NCBI GenBank assembly: GCA_022749755.1
Contig: CM040452.1
Location: 2,188,350 to 2,252,349 of the forward strand
From: Azadirachta indica
Lineage: Eukaryota; Streptophyta; Magnoliopsida; Sapindales; Meliaceae
Direction: 5' to 3'
DNA length: 64,000 nt
This document shows, piece after piece, positions 12,186 through 24,216 of this stretch. Under the pieces are notes generated by a model. That model searched no databases. It was not told where the DNA came from and saw nothing but the letters and a program-made list of their open reading frames with translations. Position 1 is the stretch's first letter. Each line of letters starts with the position of its first letter. The position numbers and the translations under genes are program-made.

Positions 12186-14810
12186 GGATATTTTCACATA
12201 CCTCCCTTAAGGTTTATAGTAATAACACCATTAATAATATTTTATAGAAAATAGCACTCTTTTCATTTAAATTGGCCGGATATTAAGGTAATTTTTACTT
12301 GACTTTACTCTTTCTTCTCCCACAATACAAATCCCATTTTTTCTTAATTCCAATAAAAGTATAAAAGAAACATATTCAAATTGATTAGATAAAAAGAAAG
12401 AAGAAATTAAGATTTAATATAATTAATAATAGTTAATTTTACAATATTATTCCAAACAATTCTTAAAACTTTACTGTTTAATTTTTTAAAACAACCATTG
12501 CTTTCAAAAACCCAAATATCAACTTTATCAAAACACTAAATCAATAAGTATACTGCAAAACTTTATAGCCACAAATATGGAAAATAAAATAAAATTTAAA
12601 AACTAGCCAAAGAGGTTGAATGTGGCAAATAAAACATCAAATATATAACTTCAAAATTTTCTTTCCTTGTCATTTACTTAATCATCTATCAAACAATAAA
12701 AATAAAAAACCAAGAAAACAAATCAAATTCTAAGTTTTAAAGGGGAGATAGAAAATTAAATTAAAATACAAACTTTTTTTTTAACTAAATTGCATTATAA
12801 AAATTCAGACAAAAAAAAATAAATAAAATCAATAGATAAATTACACCATTTAAAAGAAAGAAAATTGAAATGGAAGATGGTGAGGAAAAGGATTTATAGG
12901 TCCTTAAAGTTTAACCTATTGGACTGATTAGTCCTAATAGTTTTAAAAATACCTATAAAAGTTTTAGTTTATTTTAATGATGAACATACCCTTATTTAAT
13001 TATAGTTATCTAAAAAAAATATTTTTAAATTCTTAATTAACATTGAATATAAGAATAATGATTATTTTCTTACAGCATACTGATAAAATATAAGTAAAAT
13101 ATAAATTTATTTATTTTATAATATGTTAACAATGTAATATTTATTACGTATTAGAAATTAAATATTTATTAATAAGACCATTAATAAAATCTATTTTACA
13201 AATAAAATGTATTATAATTAAATATTTTATGATTATATATATTATAATCCAAATAAAATATATTTTTATATAACTTAAATATATATAATATAATATAAAT
13301 AAGATATATTATCTACAAAATAAATAAAGTTATAATATATTAGTAAATATTATAGTATTAATGTGCTATAATATAATATTATTATTTAGTTTATTAATGT
13401 GTTTTACATAGATATACTATATTTTATCAAATTTTAAAAGCTTGATCATTATTTTTGATAAATAACCATTATTGTGTAAGGGTATACTTGTCCTTTTAAA
13501 ATAAATTAAAACTTTCATATATTTTTTTAAAACCATTGGAACTAATCAGTTTAATAGACTAAACCTTAATGATTTATAAGTCCTTTACCCCACTTGACTT
13601 GTAAAAAACTAGACAAATATAATTTAGTTAATGGGTTGGTGACATTTTAGTTTATATAGATGGTGAGATGATAGAGTTACGGATCAATGTTAACGAATTG
13701 TTTGTATTTAATAAATTAGATTTCACTTTCACTTTCCAATCAGAAAGTTAGAAGTCATTTTAGTGACACAACAAAAGCTTGAGAGATTAGCAATAGTGGT
13801 GGTGGCAATGATAAGTATATGTCTATTCGATTGATGATGATGTATGTTGCATAACACGACATAGGCAACTTAGGCTCTTTTATAATTTATAAATAAAATA
13901 TTATATATTAAAATAAATAACCAACACTTGTTCTTCTTACTATAGTCACCGTCGCCTCATAAACCTACACTTATCTTCACTCAAACTTTAACCCACACAA
14001 ACTTCTTCAATTCCTTTACTTAGTCTTTATACAAAATCAAAATTTGCAAAATTTTTCTCTCTCATTAGATCGTAATCCTCTTTGTCTTTCTCTCATTACT
14101 CTACTAAATCTCACATATCTCATTTTTCTAATTTTATGCACATTCGATCTTCGGTCACCAAACTCAGATCTTAAACAAAAACAAGATTTTTGTTTACTCT
14201 ACTGTTAGAATTTGAAGTCAGTACTTAGTAGTAGTTAAATATGTAGCCTTTGAAGTATAAACTAAGATTAGTAATAGCGTATGTCCATGGAACAACCCAA
14301 GGCCAAAATTTTTGAAATATTGGTAGTTGTTCAGTTGTAGCAAATACAAATAATGGTAGCGATGGTGGTAGTGATAGTGCGGGATGGTTGGAGGGGAAAG
14401 GATTTGGTGTTGATGGTATTAGTGGTAATGCAAGATTAAAGGAAAGGATTTTGAGAGAGAAAAACTGTTGAATGCTGTTGATGATAGTGGTTTCGTGTTT
14501 AGAGAGTGAGAGTGATCGAGAAAATAGGGAAAGAAGAAAGAGAGTAGAAATGCTTTATATGAGACCCACTTATTGCTCATTGAGACCCATATATTTTATA
14601 AATTTAATTTTATAAAATTAATAATTATACTATTTTAACCCTGAAAGCCTTGTTTTCTCATTATCTCAAGTAACAGTCAGACATAACGAGGTTTTTTTCT
14701 TATGGGGGTGATGAGCAATTAACTTAAACTTGAGAGGGGTTTAAAGCATTTTTTGTACTCTTTGTTAGGTGTTTTACCATAAATTTTAGGGTAGGTACGT
14801 TAAAGTATCC
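12186..14810. mobile_element. Mutator-like element (MULE) with 11-bp target duplication
   Basis: The left end begins GGATATTTTCACATACCTCC. The right end in reverse complement begins GGATACTTTAACGTACCTAC. The match continues for about 43 bp at roughly 80%. Both ends are flanked by the same 11 bases, TAAAAATGTAT (12175-12185 and 14811-14821), and removing the element restores the direct repeat seen at 11055 (TAAGAATGTATTCATG). Terminal inverted repeats of this kind with a 9-11 bp duplication indicate a Mutator-like element. The 2.6 kb interior has no transposase that I can read, so it is non-autonomous. It contains a nested foldback element at 12886-13587. Confidence 0.8.
12886..13587. mobile_element. 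~0.7 kb foldback/TIR element, copy 1
   Basis: The left arm starts AAAAGGATTTATAGGTCCTT and the right arm, reversed, starts TAAAGGACTTATAAATCATT. The arms stay similar for over 100 bp, including a shared ACTGATTAGT block. The centre is almost pure A/T. It is nested inside the Mutator-like element. A second copy lies at 38873-39549. There is no coding capacity. I could not fix the target duplication. Confidence 0.8.
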
Positions 14811-14962
14811 TAAAAATGTATTCATGTATTAACAAAAATTATCTTCTATCTTTATTTATTGTTTACTTATTTACTCTTTATATTCATAGGAATTTATTCA
14901 AGAGACAAAAAAAATTTCAATTTTTGCAAAGTGATTTGGACTTTAAGGGAATGGTTTGAAAC

Positions 14963-15597
14963 TAGGGATGGCAATGGCGCGGGGTGGAGGTGAGGAGACA
15001 TGCCCCATTTCCCTCCCTGTTTTCTATTTTAACCTTCATTCTCCGCTCTATTCCCTACTAAATTTAATGGGATGGAGATGGAGAATCCTTGTATGAGAAA
15101 TGAGTTCCCCATCCTTATATAAATTCCCCATTTTATATTATTTTTATAAATTAATTTTAATAATATAAAAATTTAATTAATTTAAATAAAAATATTATTA
15201 ATATAATATTGGAAACACAATATAGGATCTTTTTAATTTTTAATCTTTTACTTTTTATTTGTATATTCTACTTTTTATAATATTAATTCATGACTCCATA
15301 ATTTTTTATTACTAATTACATTTAATTATAATATATAATTTTAAAAATTATAATATAAAATTATATTTACATATATAAAATTTAATTTATAAATTATAAT
15401 ATATTTATATTATGTTTTATTGGGAAATGGGGTGGGGGTGGAGTGGGGAGAGGTAAACCAATCCCCGTCCTATTAATAAATTGGGAATTAATTTCTCCCC
15501 GTTCCCCGCCCTATTATCTGAAATTTATCTAAATTCTCCCCCATTAGGGGTGGATCCCTGTGGGTTTGGGGCCTCGCGGGAAATTTTACCATTCCTA
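14963..15597. mobile_element. hAT-type MITE with 8-bp target duplication
   Basis: The element starts TAGGGATGGCAATGGCGCGG and ends (reverse complement) TAGGAATGGTAAAATTTCCC. It is flanked on both sides by TTTGAAAC (14955-14962 and 15598-15605), an exact 8-bp duplication as made by hAT transposases. Arms are G/C-rich with CCCCATTTCCC-like and ATCCCCGTCC-like blocks and the centre is A/T-rich. At 635 bp with no coding capacity it is a non-autonomous element. Confidence 0.88.
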
Positions 15598-15605
15598 TTT
15601 GAAAC

Positions 15606-17040
15606 ACTAATGTAGTAGCTCAAGAGAGGAATCAATTAGGTTTCCAAAATTAAATAAACTAACTATGCAACCCAAATTTATATCCTAAACAATTGAAAAT
15701 TTTTATAGTAGCATACAAAAATTTGAATAAATAATTTCAATCATCAATATGTAAATTATTATAATTTAAACTATAAGTTTGTGTCAACAAATGTGTGAAA
15801 TATATAAATATAAATATAAATGAACTGCTTAGAGAAAAAAATAAATACAATGACTTTTACATGGTTCGACAAACTCCAACTTACATCAACACCTCCAAGC
15901 TCCAATCTTGAGGATTTCAATGTTTGTTTCTTCAAACCCAAAGACAAACAATTAAAAATCCAAGTAAATTTACACAGGTGCTATTCAAATCTTACATCAA
16001 GAGAGTTTGATTGAGTGTCTCACTTATATCTTACCATAAATATGTTTTCTCTTAAATTCACACTAATAAATCTAGGGATAAAATTGAAAATAATCATTAA
16101 TATAGTATTTGATAATAAACATAACTAAAAAATAAATATTAAAATCATAATAAATTAATATCAATACTGAATAAATATACTAACATAAATAAAAATATAT
16201 AATATATTATTGTGTGAAAGATCCAATTTAACGCCAAGCATGAAACATATATTCATAAGAATAGTTACATAATAACAAGAATAATAAAAGCAATATAATA
16301 TGAAAGTATTTAACTAACAACAAATGAAAAATTAAATAAATATATTTAACTATCAACAAAAGAAAAATTAAATAAATACTTTATATACTTGAATCAACGA
16401 ATCGTGCTAACAAATATTGTAAATAATCAGCTAAAATATAAAGAAAATGTTTGGACTATACAAAACTTTGTATAAATAAAGCATTAAAATACGATAAATT
16501 AGAAATGGAAAATATTTTGGATCTAAATGCAAGTCCTTTATAACTTTGTAAGGATATACAATTTTTCATTTCGTTGACATTTGAATGAATTGAATTGGGT
16601 GCATACGTATTTAAACGTGATCATAAAGGCGGTGGTTTCATCGTGGCGATGTAGGATTTTGAGGCGGCGGCGGCAGCCATAAGACTTTGAGTTTACAACA
16701 TTATGTTAGTAAACTTTATATATAAAATTAAGGATTTGATTAAAAACAGTTAAAATTGAGTTAAATTCAAACTACAATCGAATGGAAATTAAATTTAAAT
16801 TAAACCAATTCAAATAAATTAAATTTAGTATGATTTTACTGTAATTATTAAAAACCAAACTGGCCGGGAACTTGTCTAAATAAGAATAAGAAAACATTCA
16901 ATATATTATCTATAACTCTTTTTATGTTTGACTATTTATGTGTAAATAAAAATTAAAATCTAATTATTAAAAATTATAAAATGGAATTAATTTTTTTTTT
17001 AATCACAAAACGTTTTTCTTTCGTTTTTAAATTTTCACCA
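15606..17040. other. Gene-free AT-rich DNA upstream of the BPM gene
   Basis: There are no supported genes, RNA genes or complete repeats here. A short G/C-rich patch near 16628-16680 (GGCGGCGGCGGCAG) stands out against the A/T background but has no open frame that I can name. Confidence 0.5.
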
Positions 17041-17145
17041 TGCCATTTTAATTACAATTTAATTCCTATCCATTTTTAACCGCCAAGCGGAGCAGAGAAT
17101 TGTTTTTTGCCATTCGCCAAAACTCCTACTTTAACCGTTCAAACA

Positions 17146-17156
17146 GTGGACCCCAC
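17146..17156. promoter_or_regulatory. Candidate TCP-factor site before the BPM gene
   Basis: GTGGACCCCAC contains GTGGaCCC, the class II TCP core (GTGGNCCC). It lies 278 bp before the BPM start codon. This is a sequence match only. Confidence 0.35.
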
Positions 17157-17234
17157 TTCAGAAGACAAACCACCGAGGAATTCTGGTATTTCAGAAAACT
17201 TCCCTCGGAGAATTTACATTCGAACCCTCTAGAC

Positions 17235-17246
17235 TGCCACGTGGCA
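17235..17246. promoter_or_regulatory. Palindromic G-box before the BPM gene
   Basis: TGCCACGTGGCA is a perfect 12-bp palindrome around the CACGTG core, the high-affinity form bound by plant bZIP (GBF/ABF) and some bHLH factors. It lies 188 bp upstream of the start codon, in the promoter or 5' UTR. Confidence 0.6.
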
Positions 17247-17433
17247 GGCCTCGGTTTCTCTTTCGGACACCGTCAGCTTCTTGTTTGGCAACATCATTTC
17301 ACCTCACTTTCTTCTCCGTTTCATCACGCACAAACGCAGAAAACCCTAACTAAAATCTCGAGACCTTCCATTAATTCAAATTCTTCAATAATCCTTGAAA
17401 TTTGCTGAATGTTCTAACCATTTCAATGAAGCA

Positions 17434-20400
17434 ATGACGAACAGCAGCCCGAGCCCACTGATTTCGCCGACGAGCTCGCGGTCCGTTACGGAAACCGTGA
17501 ACGGATCGCACAAATTCGTGATTAAGGGATACTCATTAGCCAAAGGAATGGGAATCGGGAAGCACATTGCTAGCGAAAATTTCACCGTCGGCGGTTATCA
17601 GTGGGCAATATACTTTTATCCCGACGGCAAAAATCCCGAGGATAATTCCGCTTACGTTTCGGTTTTTATTGCTTTAGCGAGTGAAGGCACAGATGTAAGA
17701 GCGTTGTTTGAGCTGACGCTCGTGGATCAGAGTGGTAAAGGGAAACACAAAGTGCATAGCCATTTTGACCGATCGCTGGAGAGCGGACCTTACACGCTTA
17801 AGTATCGCGGGAGTATGTGGTAGGGTTTGTTTTCTTTTTCATTTGAATGTGAAATGGGAAATTTTGGTTATAATTTGTGGAATTTCTTTGCCATTTTATG
17901 TTTAGGGTTGAGATGAAATGGTGAAATGTACCCCGTTGTTGTTTATGTGATGTTCTCATTTGTGATTTGTAGTTATTTAAGTCTGTTCTATGTAACTTAA
18001 AGTAATTTGACTGCTTTTGGTTAGTGTGTGTGAAGGGAGACGATGGGGGTGCCGTGCTAGGACAATGTTAGGAAGGTAATATAGTGTGGAGTAATCTGTG
18101 TACTTTTTTCTAAAGCACAATTGGAATTGCATATAAGGTAGATGAGATGGTTGATCAACACAAATATGTAAAATAAATTTGTCAATCCATTGAATGCAAC
18201 TCTGAGCTAATGTGCTTCATATGATACTATTTGTGATAATTGTCTTTAATTTTGCACTTGCATTACAATGCTGTCATTACATAAGATACATGGATTTTTT
18301 TTCTTATTCTAATAACAAGAATGCTTTTCTTATTAAAGTTACTGTAAACCTTTTCTGTAGTTGTTTCTCCAACATTAAATGCATTTGGAGAAAAGTTGTG
18401 AAATCCTTTTGCAGGCCTTTACAGCAGATATTCATTTCACAGCTACATCATGTTATAATGACTTTATAATCCCATGGATAATCTTCTCCTTGTTTCTCGC
18501 TAATTTGAATATCACTGTTTTATTTCTTGGCCGATTGTACTTGCCAAAATGTTTGATTACTTTATGCTACTTTTGTGGCAGATACAATATTGTATCACAA
18601 TTCTCCTGCTGCAAATCTCCTATTTATGACTGGTTAGACACGCTGTAAATGATTGCTTGCATTTGAGTATTTATTACCTGATGATCCATTTACAGCATTT
18701 TGGGTGTTCATACCATGTCAATATTTAATTTAATTTGCTTCAATTTAGGGGTTACAAGCGTTTTTTCAGACGAGGTTTGCTAGAAACATCAGATTACCTC
18801 AAGGATGATTGCTTGAAAATCAATTGTACTGTTGGAGTAGTGGTATCAGCAATAGACTGTTCACGATTACATTCAATTCAGGTCCCAGATTCTGATATAG
18901 GAGCACATTTTGGCATGCTACTGGAAAACACAGAAAACTCAGATGTCACCTTTAATGTAGCCGGGGAAAAATTTCATGCTCACAAGTTGGTATTGGCTGC
19001 TCGATCTCCAATATTTCGATCTAAATTTTTTGAAGAGGAGGAAGACAAGCAGGAGATTGTCATAAGCGATTTAGATCCCAAAGTTTTTAAGGTGGAATTA
19101 TTTCTTATTTATATTCCTGCCGTGTTGTTTTCTGGGAGGTATTAAGAGAGTATTTCTCTATTGTGATAGAATCTCACTCTTTATTACTGTTACTTCTTTA
19201 TTTTCTACAGGCCATGCTGCACTTCATATACAGAGATACTCTTACAGAGGATGTGGATGTGGCAACACCTAGCTCGTCTTGTGTATCATCAGTATCTGAC
19301 ACGTTGACAGTGAAGTTGTTAGCAGCAGCAGACAGGTATGGTCTGGAGAGGCTCCGAGTGATGTGCGAATCTCATCTATGCAAGGATATTTCTGTGAACT
19401 CTGTCGCCAAAATGTTAGCCTTGGCTGACAAATATCATGCCACAGAATTAAAAGGTGTCTGCTTGAGATTTGCCGCTGAAAATCTTGCAGGTTTGTTTTC
19501 ATTCCTCATAGTTTTCTTTGATTGTCAATCAGAAGATACCATGTCTGTTTATACTTTATGCGAAGACAAAAGTGCTACAGCTAATTTGAGCAGGAAACAA
19601 TTCTCCAGGGCAATTATTTCCCAAATGCATCTATATTGTATCATGCCTGTTTTGATCCTTTTCTGCATGGAGACGAATTTCTATGCTTATTTAAGACATA
19701 TATGTTATGAGTGTATGTTGATCTTGGTTTTCTGTAGGGCTTTTAGGTTAATGCTTTTCAGGAATAAATAAAATTGAAAAACTTCAACAGTAAACCCTTA
19801 TGTGGGACATTTACGGGTATGAGGTTTAATAATGCTAAACCTCCAGTTTTAAACCTGACAATGTGCAGTGCGCAAGCAAAGAATTGAACTTTGCAATGCT
19901 TTTACTGTCAAAATCATCCTGGCTGGCATGATAGAAATTTTCATGCTGCTGCTAGCATGATCATCGGTAGCTGAATTTTCTGTCTCTTGTGGTATCATTA
20001 GATGTTCTTTAGTTGCTAATTCTTGCTTGTGAATCAACTGCTACGTTGACTACACGAAACAACATACGTGTATTACTTAATATGTTGTGCTTGGTCAGTT
20101 GCCAAACCCTTAAAGTAACAAATAATATTATCAATGTACTAATGATATCATGACCTGCATTCTTTTTTTTATTCAATGGCTAGAAGTGTTGACAGATGAT
20201 AGGTGCCAGACCACAAACTAAACCAAGTTTGCTGAACCAATCAGTGGGTAGTGCAGGTTATTATATTACGTTTTCATAGAAATATTGGAAAGCCTGGTTA
20301 AGATTCTCTGCTTTGGATTGATCAGTAGGTGATCGATTCCCTTTTTGTTTGTTCTGTGTGGAATGAGTGTGGAATGATTGATATTCTAATTGAGTATAGG

Positions 20401-22966
20401 AACTCTTTTTCATTGCTTTGTTGATAGGGTCATTATGCATTTGTTAATGGTTTAGAATATGTAGCTACACACAGATTTATCAGTCTAGATGCTAGAACGA
20501 GTTTTGCTGTGGTAGAACATAAACTCACTTAGGTAATACCTTTGTTTGTACTTTTCTTACATAGACACAAGGTAAACTGGAAAGCGTATTTTTGGCTAGT
20601 CATGTTGAAGCTTCCAAATGTATCTAAGCAATTGGAATTCAAATTTAATTGTTGTTGTTAGTGGTGCAGGGTAGGTTGATTATGTGCATGGAAAAGTTCA
20701 CCACCCTTCATGATGAGGGAGATTTATCTAAACAACATTGGTAATGAATTTTAACAAGTGGTTTTGGCAACAAAGTTATTGCAGAAGTGCAAATATACTA
20801 ACTTTGGCTGTTAGATGCTCCTGTTTCTTTGGGGTTTGATCTTTGTTCCTAATGGCCACTTAGCTCTTGCGAGGTGGTTGCATGATTCTCTTGAACATCC
20901 CTAGATTTTGTTAACAATGAAGCTAACCCAGCTGATAGAGAATTGAAGATTCTTTTAATGTTGTCTTTAGGCCCTTCTATTCCCATAGGGACTGACATTT
21001 GCTAATGGCCACTTGCAATTGAGAGGTTTAATGTTTAGTCTAAAGCTTTTGTCAGTCTGTAGATTTTGTTAATATGTGGACATATAAAGGCAAGATAATC
21101 TAATATTGTCAAGTTCTGGTAGGTATTACATTTCTTCAAATCTTCCTATCTTCCTATTCCTTCCTCACCTTTCTCCACAAGAGGGAGAGAGAGGCTTAAT
21201 TTTGGGACAATTTAATTATATTTAATACTTGTAGTTTGACATATCTCTGCTGTTCTTGAGTTTATTTAACCTGGTCTGTTATTTGAAGAGATGACAAATA
21301 TTACTTTGAGACTCCAGTCTGGGATTCTGAATTTGGCAACTGAGAGTAATTAATAAATATTGTGATTCTATATTAAATTGAATTTGGTTTTGCAATGCTT
21401 TCAATTCCATAGGGAAGCTGGTGGAAGTTGAAATTACACTAATGAAGATTCGAGTTTCATTAGGATATTTTGCCTCATTATAAAGATTGCATTCTCTCTT
21501 GTTTGAAACGGTCATTGTGTGCATGGGCCAACATTTAAAAATCTGATCATAGTTACCCTAAGGGAAAAAGCAAAGCAGACCATAATTTTGTTAAAAGGAT
21601 AAGCTTTTTGTGATGACTTCAATTTGTGAGGAGATGTTGCTGTTTCAAATATTTTGGAAGCAATTGCAATTCAACATAAGATTGAAATGTTTTATTTTAT
21701 TAGAAGGGCTATGGCTTAGTTTTGGACTGCAGTACTTTCAAAGTACATCAACTAAAGTGTTTGATGAACACTATCTTTTGGTAGGGTCCAGTAATTTTTC
21801 CACTTATATTCAACGTCTAATGACAGCAGCGGAATCTTCAGGTACACTGCACCTTAATCCTAAACCTAGCATAAATATGAGAAGGCTTGTGGGATGTCTA
21901 CTTGCCGCCATTTATCAAGTAAATCCTTTATAAACAAGCAAAGAAAAAAATTTTACTCCTTTATTATTTGAGATTTTTTCTTGAGTTTTGCTTTGTCCTC
22001 ATGCAGGTTCTCTATCTAGGCTAATAGTTTGTTTGCTTAAGTGGAAGATTTCTGCTTGCTAAACTTTTAGTGGGTTGATGAAGAGCATTTTGTTTTTAGC
22101 AGATGGGAATTGTTATTCTTAAATCAGTCAGTTTTGTGTGCTTTTATTTATGTTATCAGTTGAACTTTTGTTTTATGCCTATATTGTGTCGATTGACTCT
22201 GTGTAATCACACTTATTTTTTTTTATTTAGCTGCTGTGGTTGTGCTTTTTATAGTCTGCATGTTCAAGTCTCATTTGGGGCTGGCTATACATTTCAGATG
22301 TGATTCATCAGCATCTAGGGTATTGTATTGTTTGACCTGGTTTATCCTGCAATATATCTTTGTCTTCTGACTGAAGGAGGGTGAAAAACAGGGCAATACT
22401 AATTTTTTTTTTTAGTGGGTCTGTTGGTCAAAAGAGAAGCGACTTGTGAATTTTTTTAAACCATGTGGGTTTTGCTTATGCTTGAAGTTGGCACATTTAA
22501 TTCATCTGCATTTTAGTGATGAAAGATTACATGGAGAAAGGTTAGAGAGGCTAATTTTGATGAACCACAGTAGCCAGTATCAGTACTAATTGGGTTTAGA
22601 TAAAATCAGTGTTTGACTTAATGTGGATCGGGGGTATTGGAGACTTTTGCGTGTTAAATTCAGTTGCATGCTCCATTAGTACAGCTTTAGCGGGAGTGAA
22701 GGTTTATAAGTTTGCTCATAAATGTAATTATAAACATTGATGACATATGTTCTCTAATTAATTCTCAACTTTCTGCAGCTGTTATGCGATCAGATGGGTT
22801 TGAATACCTAAAAGAGAATTGCCCATCGCTGCAGTCAGAGCTTTTGAAAACGGTAGCAGGTTGCGAGGAGGATTGCAGCAGTGGGGGTGGAAAGTCTCGG
22901 AGTGTATGGGCTCAGCTATCAGATGGTGGTGATACTAATGGCAGGAGAGTTAGGCAAAGAACTTGA
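17434..22966 (+). CDS. BPM-type MATH-BTB protein (CUL3 E3 ligase substrate adaptor)
   Basis: Four exons, 17434-17819, 18749-19091, 19211-19490 and 22779-22966, total 1,197 bp (398 aa) with consistent phases and GT-AG borders. The start is the ATG at 17434 ([11 protein letters not shown]); the frame is open a little further upstream but without an ATG. Residues ~25-157 form the MATH domain ([50 protein letters not shown]), which binds substrates. Residues ~185-305 form the BTB domain ([20 protein letters not shown]), which binds CUL3. A BACK-like helical tail follows, ending GRRVRQRT. Length and order match Arabidopsis BPM1-BPM6, which target HD-ZIP, ERF/AP2 and MYB factors for ubiquitination in nucleus and cytosol. 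Intron 3 is unusually long (3.29 kb). I cannot say which BPM number it corresponds to. The copy appears intact. Confidence 0.95.
19491..22778 (+). other. Long third intron of the BPM gene
   Basis: This is 3,288 bp of T-rich intron with a GTTTG donor and a TTTCTGCAG acceptor. I see no nested gene or clear transposon. Short open frames here (for example 21610-21933) have no recognisable domain and are not supported. Confidence 0.7.
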
Positions 22967-23751
22967 TATCTGATGATTTTGTCCTTGTAAATGAAGGTGA
23001 TAATGTTGTGAAAAGAAATTTTAATGGCTAACGAAGACATTCTGTTTCCGGACATGAGCCTAAGAGCTGTAAACTGAGTGTTGATATCTGACTATGGGCT
23101 TGTAGTGTAAATTTGTACTAAGCTTTGTTCAACTGTCTACTAATGTTACTTAGTCTGAAACATGGCTCTGCTTAGTATCTTGTTTGACCATTACGGACAA
23201 ATTCTATAATTCTCTTAAAGTTAAGAGAATTAGAGAATGTAATTTTTTGGTCATGTATGTGTCTGGAACTGTGTATGTTTGACCCTTCCCTCTTTTTCTT
23301 TTCTTGTGGTTGCAGATGTTAAGCTTTTTAAACAAACTAATCTTGTGCCCATGCAGATAATGTTTCGCTTGGTATACTCGAAGATTTTTTCAGAAAGAGT
23401 AGCAAGCCTTTCTAAGCAGAATTACAAAACTGAAGGTGGCAGCTATTGGCCTGTGTCCAAGTAAATGCAGATATTGAATAGGCATGGGTTTGGCTATATA
23501 TATACATACGATTGTATTGTAGCCTTATATAAGGGAACTTATTTTTTGATTTCTTATATTTATTCCTGTATTCTTTAAGATGCATGGATAGAGTTTTGAT
23601 GTTCTATTTTATAATAATGCATAAAAAGTTGTACCTTTCCTAACATTTCTCATGATACTCTCTCTTGCAAATAGTATGATAAATGTGATTGAATCTCTTG
23701 ATGTCAAGTCAAATTCAAAACCTATGGATTTTATTATTATTGTTTAATGGA
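22967..23751 (+). other. BPM 3' flank, probable 3' UTR
   Basis: This contains the expected 3' UTR. A GTATGTG at about 23255 and a pyrimidine-rich TTGTGGTTGCAG ending at 23314 could be a 3'-UTR intron, but nothing confirms it. A 61-codon frame at 23279-23464 spans that site and has no recognisable family. Confidence 0.4.
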
Positions 23752-24216
23752 TTTAGAAGTGGGCAGAAAATCGGATTGAATCTATTGAATTGAAATTTAC
23801 GGGTTTGATTTGATATTTTATGTAATTCGGTCCGATTTCGGTTTTTAAAATGAAAATTTTGAAATTTTTGATTCAGTTTCGGTTTTGATATAAAAAATTT
23901 GAATCAGATTAAAAATATTATTTTTTAATATTTTTTATTTAAATGACGTCGTTTTATTATATTTTTATAAAACGACGTAATTTAGTATACTAAAAAATTT
24001 TAAAAAAATAATAAATTTATTAAAAAATTGAATTGATTCGAAAATTAAACTGATCGGTTCGGTTTTAATTTGCTTTTAGCATGTAATTGATTCGATCTAA
24101 TTCGGATTTTTCTTCCTATTTGGTCACGTTTGGTCTCAAAAATTTTAAATTCAAAATTTCTAAGTTGGGTTCGATTTTTTAAAATTCCAAATCAAACTTG
24201 CTCTTACCCATCCCTA
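23752..24216. mobile_element. ~465-bp inverted-repeat MITE-like element
   Basis: The left end reads TTTAGAAGTGGGCAG and the right end in reverse complement TTAGGGATGGGTAAG. ATGGA flanks both sides as a possible short target duplication. Its middle contains a perfect hairpin of 12-bp arms (ACGTCGTTTTAT at 23946-23957 and its complement at 23967-23978) with a 9-bp loop. Internal blocks such as TTCGGTCCGATTTCGG and ATCGGTTCGGTTTTAA are mirrored. No coding capacity. Confidence 0.6.

Noticed and set aside
17100..17408. 102-codon open frame before the BPM gene
   Set aside because: It starts at TTG, has no recognisable domain and overlaps the probable BPM promoter and 5' UTR.
17385..17585. Minus-strand open frame over BPM exon 1
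   Set aside because: It is the shadow of the conserved MATH coding strand.
21610..21933. 107-codon frame in BPM intron 3
   Set aside because: No domain, no splice support, and it lies within an intron bounded by well-supported exons.
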